Origin: Cupriavidus basilensis
GTDB taxonomy: Bacteria > Pseudomonadota > Gammaproteobacteria > Burkholderiales > Burkholderiaceae
DNA: 64,000 nt
Assembly (NCBI RefSeq): GCF_000876015.1
Contig: NZ_BBQM01000024.1
Coordinates: 1 to 64,000 of the forward strand
Reading direction: 5' to 3'
Shown: positions 51,672-60,005 of the stretch, piece by piece
Position numbering within the stretch: the stretch's first letter is position 1
Layout of the letters: the number at the start of each line of letters is the position of its first letter
Position numbers and translations under genes: made by a program
Notes under the pieces: generated by a model
What the model was told of the DNA's origin: nothing
Database searches by the model: none
The model's input: only the letters and a program-made list of their open reading frames with translations

Positions 51672-53067
51672 TCTGCCCAGTCCACCCCTTGAACGCCGTC
51701 CAGAAGATGATCCGCAGGTCCATCCAGAACGACCAGTTGCGGATGTAGAAGATGTCGTGCTCGACCCGCTTGGCCATCTTGTCCAGCGTGTCGGTCTCGC
51801 CGCGATAGCCGTTGATCTGCGCCCATCCGGTGATGCCGGGCTTCACGCGGTGCCGCAGCATGTAGAAGTCGAGCTGTTCCTTGTAGATGTTGTTGTGGGC
51901 CATCGCATGCGGCCGCGGTCCCACCACGCTCATCTCGCCGCGCAGCACGTTGATGAACTGCGGCAGCTCGTCCAGGCTGGTGCGGCGCAGGAACGCGCCG
52001 ATGGGCGTGATGCGGTTGTCGCCCTTGGTGGCCTGGGTGACGGTGCCGTGCTCGGCGTGCATCTTCATGCTGCGGAACTTGTAGACGTGGATCACGCGGC
52101 CGTCCATGCCGAGGCGTTCCTGCTTGAAGAAGACGGGGCCGGGCGAGCCGCGCTTGATCAGGATGCCGATCACGGCGAACAGCGGCGAGAGGGCGAGCAG
52201 GACGAGGGCGGCGAAGGTGCGGTCGAACACGGCCTTGACGGCGCCGCGCACGCCGAGCGAGGGCGGGCGGTTCATTTCCACCGCGGGCATGCCGAGGAAG
52301 TTGCCGACGTTGTGGTTGAGCAGGTCGAAGTCCAGCACGCTGGGCATCCACTTGATGTCGATGAAGTCGTTGCGCAGGGAGAAGGCGATCTCCTGCATGC
52401 GGCGGGATTCGGAGAGGGGCAGCGTGAGCCAGATCTCGTCGATGCCGTGCGCGCGCGAGAACTCGGCGATCTCCACACTGTCCTTGATGCGCGGGCGGCC
52501 TTCGGGCGTGGTTTCGCCTTCGGGCGCGTAGATGCCGCTGACCTTGTAGCCGGTGCGGTGGCTGGCGGTGGCGCGTTGGTACATCTCCTGGCCGGTGCGG
52601 CCGTAGCCGACGATCAGCACGCGCTTGTGGTTGACGCCGGCGCCGCGCACCATGCTGAGCATGGAGCGGGTGGCGAGGTGCAGGATGAACAGGCCGGCCA
52701 GCGAGAGCGCGTACCAGTAGATCATCCACAGGCGCGACAGGGCATCGATCTGATGCATGAAGTAGCACAGCAGCAGGCTGATGAGCCAGACCAGGGTCCA
52801 CGCGGCAACCAGGCGCGTGGCCAGCGCGGCGAAGCTGCGTCCGCGCCATGAGGCGTAGAGGTCGAAGCCGGGCAGCACGATGAACGCGACCGCGCAGCCG
52901 AAGTACTGGATGAACTGGTGAATCGGTGCTGCCGCCCCGGGATCGGCCGGGAAGCGGAGTTCGGCGGCGACGTAGCCGGCGATCCAGATGGCACCGACAT
53001 CGAACAGGCGCACCATCAGTGCCAACTGATCGTGATGCCTGGCAAACATGTCGCGATAGACTCCCAT
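51661..53067 (-). CDS. Undecaprenyl-phosphate sugar-1-phosphate transferase (WcaJ-like)
   Basis: This 468-residue polyisoprenyl-phosphate hexose-1-phosphate transferase starts the repeat unit on the lipid carrier. There are about four N-terminal membrane helices, a cytoplasmic CoA-binding-like domain (KRVLIVGYGRTGQEMYQRA), a fifth helix (RTFAALVLLALSPLFAVIGI) and the catalytic core: FFKQERLGMDGRVIHVYKFRSMK, LRRTSLDELPQFINVLRGEMSVVGPRP and HRVKPGITGWAQINGYRGET. WcaJ and related enzymes usually transfer glucose-1-phosphate. ATG 53067, with a GGGGGG-AA ribosome binding site, is the first gene of the minus wing. Confidence 0.95.
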   Translation of the reverse strand: MGVYRDMFARHHDQLALMVRLFDVGAIWIAGYVAAELRFPADPGAAAPIHQFIQYFGCAVAFIVLPGFDLYASWRGRSFAALATRLVAAWTLVWLISLLLCYFMHQIDALSRLWMIYWYALSLAGLFILHLATRSMLSMVRGAGVNHKRVLIVGYGRTGQEMYQRATASHRTGYKVSGIYAPEGETTPEGRPRIKDSVEIAEFSRAHGIDEIWLTLPLSESRRMQEIAFSLRNDFIDIKWMPSVLDFDLLNHNVGNFLGMPAVEMNRPPSLGVRGAVKAVFDRTFAALVLLALSPLFAVIGILIKRGSPGPVFFKQERLGMDGRVIHVYKFRSMKMHAEHGTVTQATKGDNRITPIGAFLRRTSLDELPQFINVLRGEMSVVGPRPHAMAHNNIYKEQLDFYMLRHRVKPGITGWAQINGYRGETDTLDKMAKRVEHDIFYIRNWSFWMDLRIIFWTAFKGWTGQNAY

Positions 53068-54435
53068 GATTCCCCCCGAAGTGTTCGCGTAGCAGGCGCC
53101 CGCATGCGCCGTGCTTTTCCCCCCGCTGGAAATTGACCTTGTGTGGCAGCCGGTCGTGCCAGTGCCATGCACAGTGCCGCGGCGTGGCCGCGGCGAGACA
53201 GAGGCAAAGTCGTGCTGGACTGCTTCCGCGGCAGTCACTCCATGGCGGGTGTGGCGCGGTGGCTGACCTGAGCCACCTGCGGCGTCCTTTGCAGACTGCC
53301 CATTGGAGTTGCAACGCTTCGTGCCTGGCCGGCGGCGCTGGCCGCGGCGGCATGCTTCTGTCTCTGCATTTGTGCGGATAATGCGGTGCAGCGAAACCTA
53401 CCGGTACCCTGCATGAGAAGGGAACGCGTGGGGATCGGCGGCGCGTGTGCGCGTCAGCCGCGATTTTTTGAGACGCACGGTCGAGCGCCGCGGCGGGAGC
53501 GGGCTACGCCGCGCATGCCGGCATTGCGCGCAGGCGCCCCGGCGATGGTGGCCCGTGGCGGCTGCCACGGCATTCATCAGCACGATGATCTGGCACGCAT
53601 TCGCCCGCTTCACCCGTAAGCGGCTCGACGCTTATCTTGCGTCTTTGCGGCACGTGGTGCCGCATGGCATCGATGGAGATGCGCGCGAGGCTGCGCTGCG
53701 GCGGCAGTCGGTGAAGAGCATGTCGCCGGCCAGGTGGCGGTCGATGGCGTCGTGAAAGGGAACCGTCAGGTTTGTCGTGCGTCACCTCCAGGTCCATGAC
53801 GTGGCCGACGCGTTCGCGCCAGCGCAGTATCTTGCCCGCGGCGTTGCCGCGCGGGCTGCCGGAGGGGCTCGCGCGCGGGCGTGACTGTAGCGAAATTCGC
53901 CTGCGCGCGCTGGTGTCGGCGGTCTCATCCTTTTAGGCGATTGCCTTTCCCCGCATGCGCATGCACGCAAGGTCCGCGCTGGTTGTTACCCTGCTCAAGA
54001 AGGGATAAATGAGTACAACGAATCCCTCCAAAGGGGGGCGCGCATCGAAAGATTCTCGCGCAAAATCTCGGTCCGCCTAGTTAGTGTTTCGCGCAAACGC
54101 GATCAGGTTTCCTTGGGGCGGCATCCGGCGGCACGCGGGTCGTATGGTATTGGCGCCGGAGAGGTTTTCCATGGGGAAAGACTGGTCCAGATTGGTTGCA
54201 GGAAGGTCAAATCCGTCGGGGCAGGCATTGCGTCGGGCTGGCTGCTCCCCCGGTACGAAGCGGGATGGGAGGTGCCGGATCGCCGGCGCGGCTCTGCTTC
54301 CCGGTCAGCGGATTGTCTCCAGGTTCTATTAGAGATTTGCCGATGCATTCGGGGCGTCTCCTTGCCCTTCACGTCGTACAGGTGAGTATTGCCTCTGCGT
54401 GTGGGCATCTTCAACTCCACCAAGCGGTAGAGGCA
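53068..54435. promoter_or_regulatory. 1.4-kb gene-poor region between the EPS minus wing and copy B
   Basis: No reading frame here looks like a protein. Nearest to the minus wing is a perfect hairpin GGTGGCT/AGCCACC (53258-53277). Three members of the recurring element lie here: GTACCCTGCATGAGAAGGGAA (53404-53424, split as GTACCCT and AAGGGAA arms), TTACCCT...AAGGGAT (53986-54006) and TCCCTCCAAAGGGGGG (54023-54038). At 53611-53646 one frame reads FTRKRLDAYLAS, like the start of copies A and B, and may be a worn fragment. The region probably carries promoters for the minus wing (leftward) and for copy B (rightward). Confidence 0.5.
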
Positions 54436-55233
54436 ATGGAAATAGAACAGAAGACGGTATTTTCGCGAGAGCAGCTGGATGCGTATTTCGCATCCTACGT
54501 GGGTATGGAAGGCGGGAATCCTGCGGCGGCTGTGTGGTTTTGCGACAGCACGCCTCATCCGTGGGTCGAGTCGCTGGTGGCGCCGCTGGTGCCGCGCGAG
54601 CATCCCGTGTCATGGGATGACGCATACCGTGGCAAGCACCGCCAGAGCATGGAGCGCTGGCAGTCGCACCAGAAGATCGCCCGGATCATGGCGGCGGCGC
54701 GTGCGCGCACCTTCGGCAGCTCGCTGAGCGAATGCGACTGGAAGCACTACTTCGACCACTATCTCTACGCGCCGCGCGGCGCGGAATTCAAGCTCAGCCT
54801 GTTCCCGCTGCCGGCTCACCTGATCGGGCAGACGCCGTGGTCCAAGGCGTTCCGCGGCCAGCCCGCGCTGGTGCCCAAGCAGCGCTATCTCGACCTGTGC
54901 CGCGGCGGCAGGCGCTTTGCGTTCATCGACGACATCCGCCGGCGCTGGCGGCCGAAGGTGGTGGTGTGCCTGGGCGAGCGCCATCTCGACGATTTCGTGC
55001 ACGCGTTCTCGCTGGACGACGCGCACACATCCGACTACATCCTGCAGCCCGCCGATCTCGCCAAGACGCTGCGGGTGCTCAGGCGCGACGGCACCACGTG
55101 GATCGTCTGCCCGGCGCTGGCCGGCGCATCGGGGCTGACTTCCGACGTGTTGCTCGAAGCGATGGGCCGGTACCTGGCGGGCTGGCTCGCGCCGGCCGAT
55201 TTTCCCGCGCTGCGCGCTGTGCAGACGGTGTAG
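54436..55233 (+). CDS. Uncharacterised protein, copy B of a duplicated family
   Basis: This 265-residue protein from ATG 54436 is homologous to the one at 26820-27698 over the whole conserved part: LDAYFASYVGMEGGNPAAAV, WFCD, SHQKIARIM, YFDHYLYAPRGAEFKLSLF, ALVPKQRYLDLCRGGRRF, RPKVVVCLGERHLDDF, LQPADLAKTLRV and CPALAGASGLTSDVLLEAM. Copy A has a longer N-terminus. The start is uncertain because the frame is open upstream, but that part lies in the regulatory region and is not protein-like. Family and function are not recognised; a distant uracil-DNA-glycosylase-like fold is only a guess. It stands between the EPS locus and the lipoprotein gene. Confidence 0.85.
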   Translation: MEIEQKTVFSREQLDAYFASYVGMEGGNPAAAVWFCDSTPHPWVESLVAPLVPREHPVSWDDAYRGKHRQSMERWQSHQKIARIMAAARARTFGSSLSECDWKHYFDHYLYAPRGAEFKLSLFPLPAHLIGQTPWSKAFRGQPALVPKQRYLDLCRGGRRFAFIDDIRRRWRPKVVVCLGERHLDDFVHAFSLDDAHTSDYILQPADLAKTLRVLRRDGTTWIVCPALAGASGLTSDVLLEAMGRYLAGWLAPADFPALRAVQTV

Positions 55234-55603
55234 ATGCAGCTGTAGCAATGCAGTGGCCGTTGTAGTTCTTGCATGCGGCCATTGTAAAAAAGACAACCTG
55301 CAAGGGGGCATCCGCGCGGCCGAAAAACGCTGCGCGAGAGCGGTTGGCGGCGTGCCGCCGCGGGCTTTCCCCCGCCAAGTAGGGGTGACACGGAAGTAGG
55401 GATTGTTTATCTAGTGTGCTGGCAGGACGCGGCAGTGCACTGCACCAAAGCGTTGTTGCCAGGTCCGCTTGCAGGGGGCAGCAAGGCCGCGCGATGCGCG
55501 GCAGGACCCGGTGGCGCAGGGCGCAGGTGACAGTGTGCGGCGATGACCAGGCGCATTGACCCACAGACCACGTATCGACGTAACGATCTCAGGAGCGAGA
55601 AGA
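55234..55603 (+). promoter_or_regulatory. Upstream region of the lipoprotein gene
   Basis: This 370-base gap has no gene. It holds two adjacent members of the recurring element: TTCCCCCGCCAAGTAGGGG with GTGA (55367-55388) and GGAAGTAGGGATTG (55392-55405), the second followed by an AT-rich GTTTATCTAG. A ribosome binding site AGGAG lies before GTG 55604. Confidence 0.5.
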
Positions 55604-57307
55604 GTGCAAACCAATATCAGGAATATCTTTACCCTCGGCATCATGGCGGCCGCGGCAGCGACGCTGGTTGCTTGCGGGGGCGGCTCGGATTCGCCGTCGA
55701 CACCGTCGACACCGTCGGTCACTGTCAGCGGCAAGGCAGTCGACTTCTACGTGTCGGGCGCCACCGTGACCTTCCTCGACTGCAGCAACCAGACCGCGAT
55801 CACCAACGCGACGGGCGACTTCACCTTCCCCGCGGGCTGCACCTCGAGCGCGCTGAAGGGATCCGGCGGCACCGACATCGGCACCGGCCAGCCGTTCACC
55901 GGCGTGCTGCAGTCGCCTGCCTTGCCCTACAAGGCAGGCGTGACGCCGATGCTCACGCCGCTGACCACGCTGCTGGCGCAACTCGGCGCCGGGCAGGCCG
56001 AGGCGCTGGCCACCAAGCTGGGCCTTGCCGGCAAGGACCTGACCTCGCTCGACCCGATGCAGGACGCGGCCGTGCTCAAGGCGGCCGTGGTGGTGCAGCA
56101 ACTGGTGGAACAGGTCACCAAGACGCTGACCGGCGTGGCCAAGGGCGGCACGCTGAGCGCGGCCGATGCCGCGGCGGCGGCGGCCAAGGCGGTGGCCAGC
56201 GCGGTCGGCGCGGCGTCGGGCCCGGTTGACCTGACCAGCAGCGCGCTGGTGACGTCGGTGGTGAGCTCGGCCGTGCAGAACGCCAAGGCGGGCCTGCCGG
56301 CAAGCCTGCAGGCGAACATCAACACGGTGGCGGCCAACGTGGCCGCGCTGGCCGGCCCGGTGGTGGCGACCCAGGTGGCGAACGTGAGCGCGTCGCTGGG
56401 CAACATCGTGCTGGGCACCACTCCGGCGGCCACGCTGGCCGCGCTGCAAGCGAGCGGCGCGGTCAATGGCGTGGTGGACAGCGCCAAGTCCACCACCACG
56501 AGCGCGCTGGTGTCGGCGGTGCCGGCGGCCACGCTGACCGACCCGGCCAAGACCGCGGGCCTGACGGCGCTGGGCACGGCGGTCGCGGCCGGCAACAGCG
56601 CGGCAATCCAGAGCGCGGCCACCGGCCTGGGCAGCGGCGCGGTGGACAGTGGCGCCATCGACAACGTGGCCAATGCCGTCAAGCCGGCCAACTTCATCCA
56701 GCTGGCGAGCGTGACCATCAACGGCCAGACCTTCCCGGTGAGCGACGCGGTGACGGTGACGGGCGGCACGCTCGGCGCCATCACGGTGGCGGTGTCGAAG
56801 GACGGCGACCCGTTCGCCGGCGGCGCCGCGGACGTGCGCGCGGGGCTGAGCTACACCTACAACGGCAACACGGTCAACGTGATCATCGAGAAGGTCTCGC
56901 TGACCTTCAGCGGCTCGGCGCTGACCGCCGTGCAGGTGCCGGTCAACACGACCTACTCGTTCAGCATCTCGGGCGCGACCTCGGCCAACGTCAGCCTGAC
57001 CAACGCCGTCGCCGACAACCTGTTCAGCAGCGCCAACGGCGGCTCGCTGAGCCTGCCGTTCACCACCTTCCTCGGCAAGCTCAAGAGCGCCGGCGCGCTG
57101 AGCCAGGCGCAGATCGACGCGCTCACGCCGAAGGCGACCGCCACCTTCCCGGTGACGTTCGCGGTGACCGGCCAGGGCGGCAAGGAGGTGAGCGTGGGCA
57201 CCCTGGTCAGCGGTACCGCGCAGAAGGCGCAGGTGCAGTCGGTGCAGACCGGCACGGCCACGGTGAGCGGCAACGCCATCAAGACCGCGGTCACGCTGAA
57301 CCCCTGA
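55604..57307 (+). CDS. Large Ala/Val-rich lipoprotein of unknown function
   Basis: This 567-residue protein starts at GTG 55604, nine bases after AGGAG, giving a lipoprotein signal IFTLGIMAAAAATLVAC before a Gly/Ser/Pro/Thr linker. The mature part starts with a carboxypeptidase-regulatory-like beta fold (VTVSGKAVDFYVSGATVTFLD, then ATGDFTFPAGC), followed by long Ala/Thr/Val-rich helices (AADAAAAAAKAVASAVGAA) and a C-terminal beta-rich part (FIQLASVTINGQTFPVSDAV). Few aromatic or charged residues, as in secreted matrix or adhesin-like proteins. The gene is preceded by two copies of the recurring element and followed by a terminator, then an outer-membrane protein gene. Confidence 0.85.
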   Translation: MQTNIRNIFTLGIMAAAAATLVACGGGSDSPSTPSTPSVTVSGKAVDFYVSGATVTFLDCSNQTAITNATGDFTFPAGCTSSALKGSGGTDIGTGQPFTGVLQSPALPYKAGVTPMLTPLTTLLAQLGAGQAEALATKLGLAGKDLTSLDPMQDAAVLKAAVVVQQLVEQVTKTLTGVAKGGTLSAADAAAAAAKAVASAVGAASGPVDLTSSALVTSVVSSAVQNAKAGLPASLQANINTVAANVAALAGPVVATQVANVSASLGNIVLGTTPAATLAALQASGAVNGVVDSAKSTTTSALVSAVPAATLTDPAKTAGLTALGTAVAAGNSAAIQSAATGLGSGAVDSGAIDNVANAVKPANFIQLASVTINGQTFPVSDAVTVTGGTLGAITVAVSKDGDPFAGGAADVRAGLSYTYNGNTVNVIIEKVSLTFSGSALTAVQVPVNTTYSFSISGATSANVSLTNAVADNLFSSANGGSLSLPFTTFLGKLKSAGALSQAQIDALTPKATATFPVTFAVTGQGGKEVSVGTLVSGTAQKAQVQSVQTGTATVSGNAIKTAVTLNP

Positions 57308-57368
57308 CCGGCGCGCAGCCGGCCTTCCGCCCGCACGGGGAAGGCATGCCCGGTCATCCGCCGCGCGC

Positions 57369-57408
57369 GCCGGCAGGCCAGCGCGGCGGGTGGCCGGCTT
57401 CTTTTTTT
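57369..57408 (+). terminator. Terminator after the lipoprotein gene
   Basis: GCCGGC (57369-57374) and GCCGGC (57393-57398) form the stem base, with GC-rich sequence between, directly followed by TTCTTTTTTT (57399-57408). It lies 61 bases after the lipoprotein stop and separates it from the outer-membrane protein gene. Confidence 0.7.
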
Positions 57409-57489
57409 GCGTGCAGTGCGCCGGTTCCCGCGGGTCAGGGCCGCGGCGCATGCCGTGCATGAGGCCAGCCCACGGCCTCGGAGTCTCCT

Positions 57490-58605
57490 ATGCTGTTGTT
57501 TCGCTCGCGCCGGCTCGGCAAGGCCGGTGCCCTGATGGTGGGCTTGTCGTGCGCGGGTGCGGCCAGCGCCGCGCCCGACGACGTGTTCATGCAGGCCGAG
57601 CCCGCCACGGGCGAGTTCACCTCCGTGCGCGTGGAAGCCAGCTTCGACATGGTCAACCGCTCGATGGACGTCTTCAACCAGGGCGGCAACAGCCTGCCGG
57701 ACAACGCCGGCGACTACCGCGGCGGGCGGTTGATGCTGGGCTACAAGTTTTCGCCGCGCTGGTCGGCGTCGGCCACGTACTGGCGGCGCGGCATCGACTA
57801 CGGCCCCGACAACAACCAGATCGACACCTGGATGGTGGCGCTGCACTACGACCCGCTGGCCGAGCCCGGCGCGCGCGACCGCGTCATGATGCGCTTCTCG
57901 CTGTGGGGCGACCGCTCGGGCACGCTGGACCGCTCCGCCGCGCTGAGGGTGCGCAGCGCCACCTTCAACGGCGTGACCGTCAACGACGCCAACGACATCC
58001 AGGCGCAGGCCGACGTGATCTTTTCGGGCGAGCTGACCGAGCGCAGCCAGTTGACCGGCTTCCTCGGCCTGGGCGCGAGCCGCGTGACCATCGGCGGCAT
58101 CAACACGCGCCTGCAGCAGGGCGGCTGCAATTTCAACGTCGCCATCGGCTCGGACAATATCGCCAACGGTTCGCTGGCCGCGCCTTGCCGCACGGGCAAC
58201 GTCAACCTGCAGTCGGCATCGTTCTCCACGGACGCGAGCCAGTACGGGCTCAACATCAACGACGATTTCAACTACGTGGCGGGCTACCTGAACCTGGGCG
58301 GCGCCTACCGCTGGAAGTACAAGGATTTCGCCGCGCGGCTGGGCTACCAGTTCCAGTACCTGCTGCGCAGCAACGTCGACAGCCGCGCGCAGGCCTACGG
58401 CACTTCGCCGATCCGTTCGAACCATACGCTGGGGCTGGAGCTGTCGTACGCGGTGGTGAAGAACGTGGAGGTGTTCCTGCGCGGGCAGGCATCGCTGCAC
58501 AACTTCGTGGGGACCATCCCGTTTCTCTACAACGCGGCGACCGCCGGCAAGCTCGACCGTTATTACGGCTACGGCTCGATCGGCATCCGCTTCTCGGGAT
58601 TCTGA
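57490..58605 (+). CDS. Outer-membrane beta-barrel protein
   Basis: The protein has 371 residues. A Sec signal peptide (LGKAGALMVGLSCAGAASAA) precedes alternating beta-strands such as RLMLGYKFSPRWSASATYW, DTWMVALHYDPL, DRVMMRFSLWGDRSG, YLNLGGAYRWKYKDFAARLGYQFQYLL and TLGLELSYAVVKNVEVFLRGQASLHNF. It ends in IGIRFSGF, with the C-terminal phenylalanine that the BAM machinery recognises. The ligand or role is unknown; its place after the lipoprotein suggests a linked function. Confidence 0.85.
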   Translation: MLLFRSRRLGKAGALMVGLSCAGAASAAPDDVFMQAEPATGEFTSVRVEASFDMVNRSMDVFNQGGNSLPDNAGDYRGGRLMLGYKFSPRWSASATYWRRGIDYGPDNNQIDTWMVALHYDPLAEPGARDRVMMRFSLWGDRSGTLDRSAALRVRSATFNGVTVNDANDIQAQADVIFSGELTERSQLTGFLGLGASRVTIGGINTRLQQGGCNFNVAIGSDNIANGSLAAPCRTGNVNLQSASFSTDASQYGLNINDDFNYVAGYLNLGGAYRWKYKDFAARLGYQFQYLLRSNVDSRAQAYGTSPIRSNHTLGLELSYAVVKNVEVFLRGQASLHNFVGTIPFLYNAATAGKLDRYYGYGSIGIRFSGF

Positions 58606-58655
58606 TGGTGCCGGCGGGCGGCGGTTGCGCGCCGGCGTGGCTGCCGGCGAAAAAG

Positions 58656-58688
58656 AGGGGTGCAGGTGCAGGGCGCCCCTGCACCCCT
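58656..58688. terminator. Long hairpin after the outer-membrane protein gene
   Basis: AGGGGTGCAGG (58656-58666) pairs perfectly with CCTGCACCCCT (58678-58688), an 11-base stem with an 11-base loop. Only a short T-rich stretch follows, so termination strength is uncertain. Confidence 0.6.
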
Positions 58689-59000
58689 TGAGTGTTTAGC
58701 AAGGGGTCAGTCTTGCCAAGGTGAATTGTGGTTGATGTTGCACCGCGTCAGTACCCTGCCTTGGGGGGTGGACCTGCTTCGGAGGGGAATCCGAAACGCC
58801 CGGAAGCGCTCCGGTGCTGAAAGAATGAGGTACTGGCGCACCGGCATGCCGCATCGCTCATTGCATCGCCTGCGCGCAGGGTTGCCGTGCGCGAAAGCGG
58901 CAAGGCGGCAAGCGCGGGCGCACGTGGCGAACAGAACAAGAACAAAAGAAGAACGAGACGGGTGCGCAGAAAAACGAGAACGATCAGAACACCAAGAACA
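58689..59000 (+). promoter_or_regulatory. Upstream region of the EAL gene
   Basis: About 310 bases without a convincing gene; an open frame joins it to the EAL gene but is Arg/Lys-rich and low-complexity. It includes GTACCCTGCCTTGGGGGG (58751-58768), identical to 29994-30011 and related to the recurring element. The stretch from about 58935 is A-rich. Confidence 0.45.
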
Positions 59001-60005
59001 ATGAATCGTGGTCAGGGTAGAGCGGACAGGTATGGCTTCCGGGAGCTTGAATTGCACTTCGCGTTAATCAGTGGCCAGGCTGGCGCCTGTCCGGGGCCGG
59101 ACAGGCCGGACGCGTCCGTCACGGGGCCGGAGGAGGGCCCGCGCGACGCCTTGGCCGAACGCATCGCGCAACTGGGGCAGCGGCTGGGCGCGCCCGAGCT
59201 CGCGCCGCCGGGCGCGGAGGTGGTGGAGCGCAACCTGCAGACCGACGACCTGCTCGCGCTGAGCCGCGCCGAGCTGGTCGGCGCGATCGAGCTGGGGCAT
59301 ATCTATCCGGTGTTCCAGCCGCAGATCAGCGCGCGGCACGGCGGCATCGTCGGGCTGGAGGTGCTGGCGCGCTGGTCGGACAAGGGCTGCGAGCACGCGC
59401 CGGACAAGTTCGTGGAGAGCATGGCGGGCCACGGCGTGGAGACCCTGCTCATGGACCACTTCCTGTGCGCCTGCGCGCGCGTGCAGGCGCGCTTTCCGCG
59501 CTACCACGGCCGCTTCTCGCTCAACGTCAACCCGCGCACGGCGGCGGCGGTGGATTTCATTCCGGTGCTGCTGCGCGCGAGCATGTCGCACGGCCTCGAC
59601 ATTGCGCGGGTGGTGCTCGAGCTCACCGAGCAGACGCGCCTCGGGTGCGAGGGCGAGGCGCGCCTGCTGGAGAACCTCAACGCGCTCTCGAACCGTGGCA
59701 TGGTGATCTCGCAGGATGACTTCGGCGCGGGTTATGCCTCGCTGCAGGCGCTCGGCCTGCTGCCGTTCAAGCAGGTCAAGATCGACAAGACCATGCTGCA
59801 CCGGGCCCGCCATGCCGAGCGCGCGCGCCGGCTGCTCTCGCTGTCGATGGAGCTGGCGCGCTCGCTGGAGCTGCAGACCGTGGCCGAAGGCGTGGAGAGC
59901 GACGACGACATGGCGCTGGCAAGGTCGCTCGGCGCCGACCTGCTGCAGGGCTTTGCCATCTCGGCGCCGGTGCCGCTCGAGCGGTTGGGGGAACTGGCGC
60001 TCTAG
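59001..60005 (+). CDS. EAL-domain cyclic di-GMP phosphodiesterase
   Basis: This protein of about 334 residues from ATG 59001 consists of a short N-terminal region and one EAL domain. The signature motif reads EVLARW (EVL instead of EAL). The other active-site groups are present: LNVNPRT, LELTEQ, DDFGAGYASL (double Asp), KIDKTM and AEGVES. It is therefore likely an active phosphodiesterase that hydrolyses cyclic di-GMP. No membrane helix or GGDEF domain is seen. The ribosome binding site is weak, so the start could lie elsewhere. Its stop overlaps the convergent quinone reductase stop. Confidence 0.9.
   Translation: MNRGQGRADRYGFRELELHFALISGQAGACPGPDRPDASVTGPEEGPRDALAERIAQLGQRLGAPELAPPGAEVVERNLQTDDLLALSRAELVGAIELGHIYPVFQPQISARHGGIVGLEVLARWSDKGCEHAPDKFVESMAGHGVETLLMDHFLCACARVQARFPRYHGRFSLNVNPRTAAAVDFIPVLLRASMSHGLDIARVVLELTEQTRLGCEGEARLLENLNALSNRGMVISQDDFGAGYASLQALGLLPFKQVKIDKTMLHRARHAERARRLLSLSMELARSLELQTVAEGVESDDDMALARSLGADLLQGFAISAPVPLERLGELAL

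Noticed and set aside
53133..53797. Short frames in the gene-poor region (53133-53381, 53386-53619, 53504-53797)
   Set aside because: Composition is unlike protein, no ribosome binding sites, and none resembles a known family apart from the short fragment reported separately.
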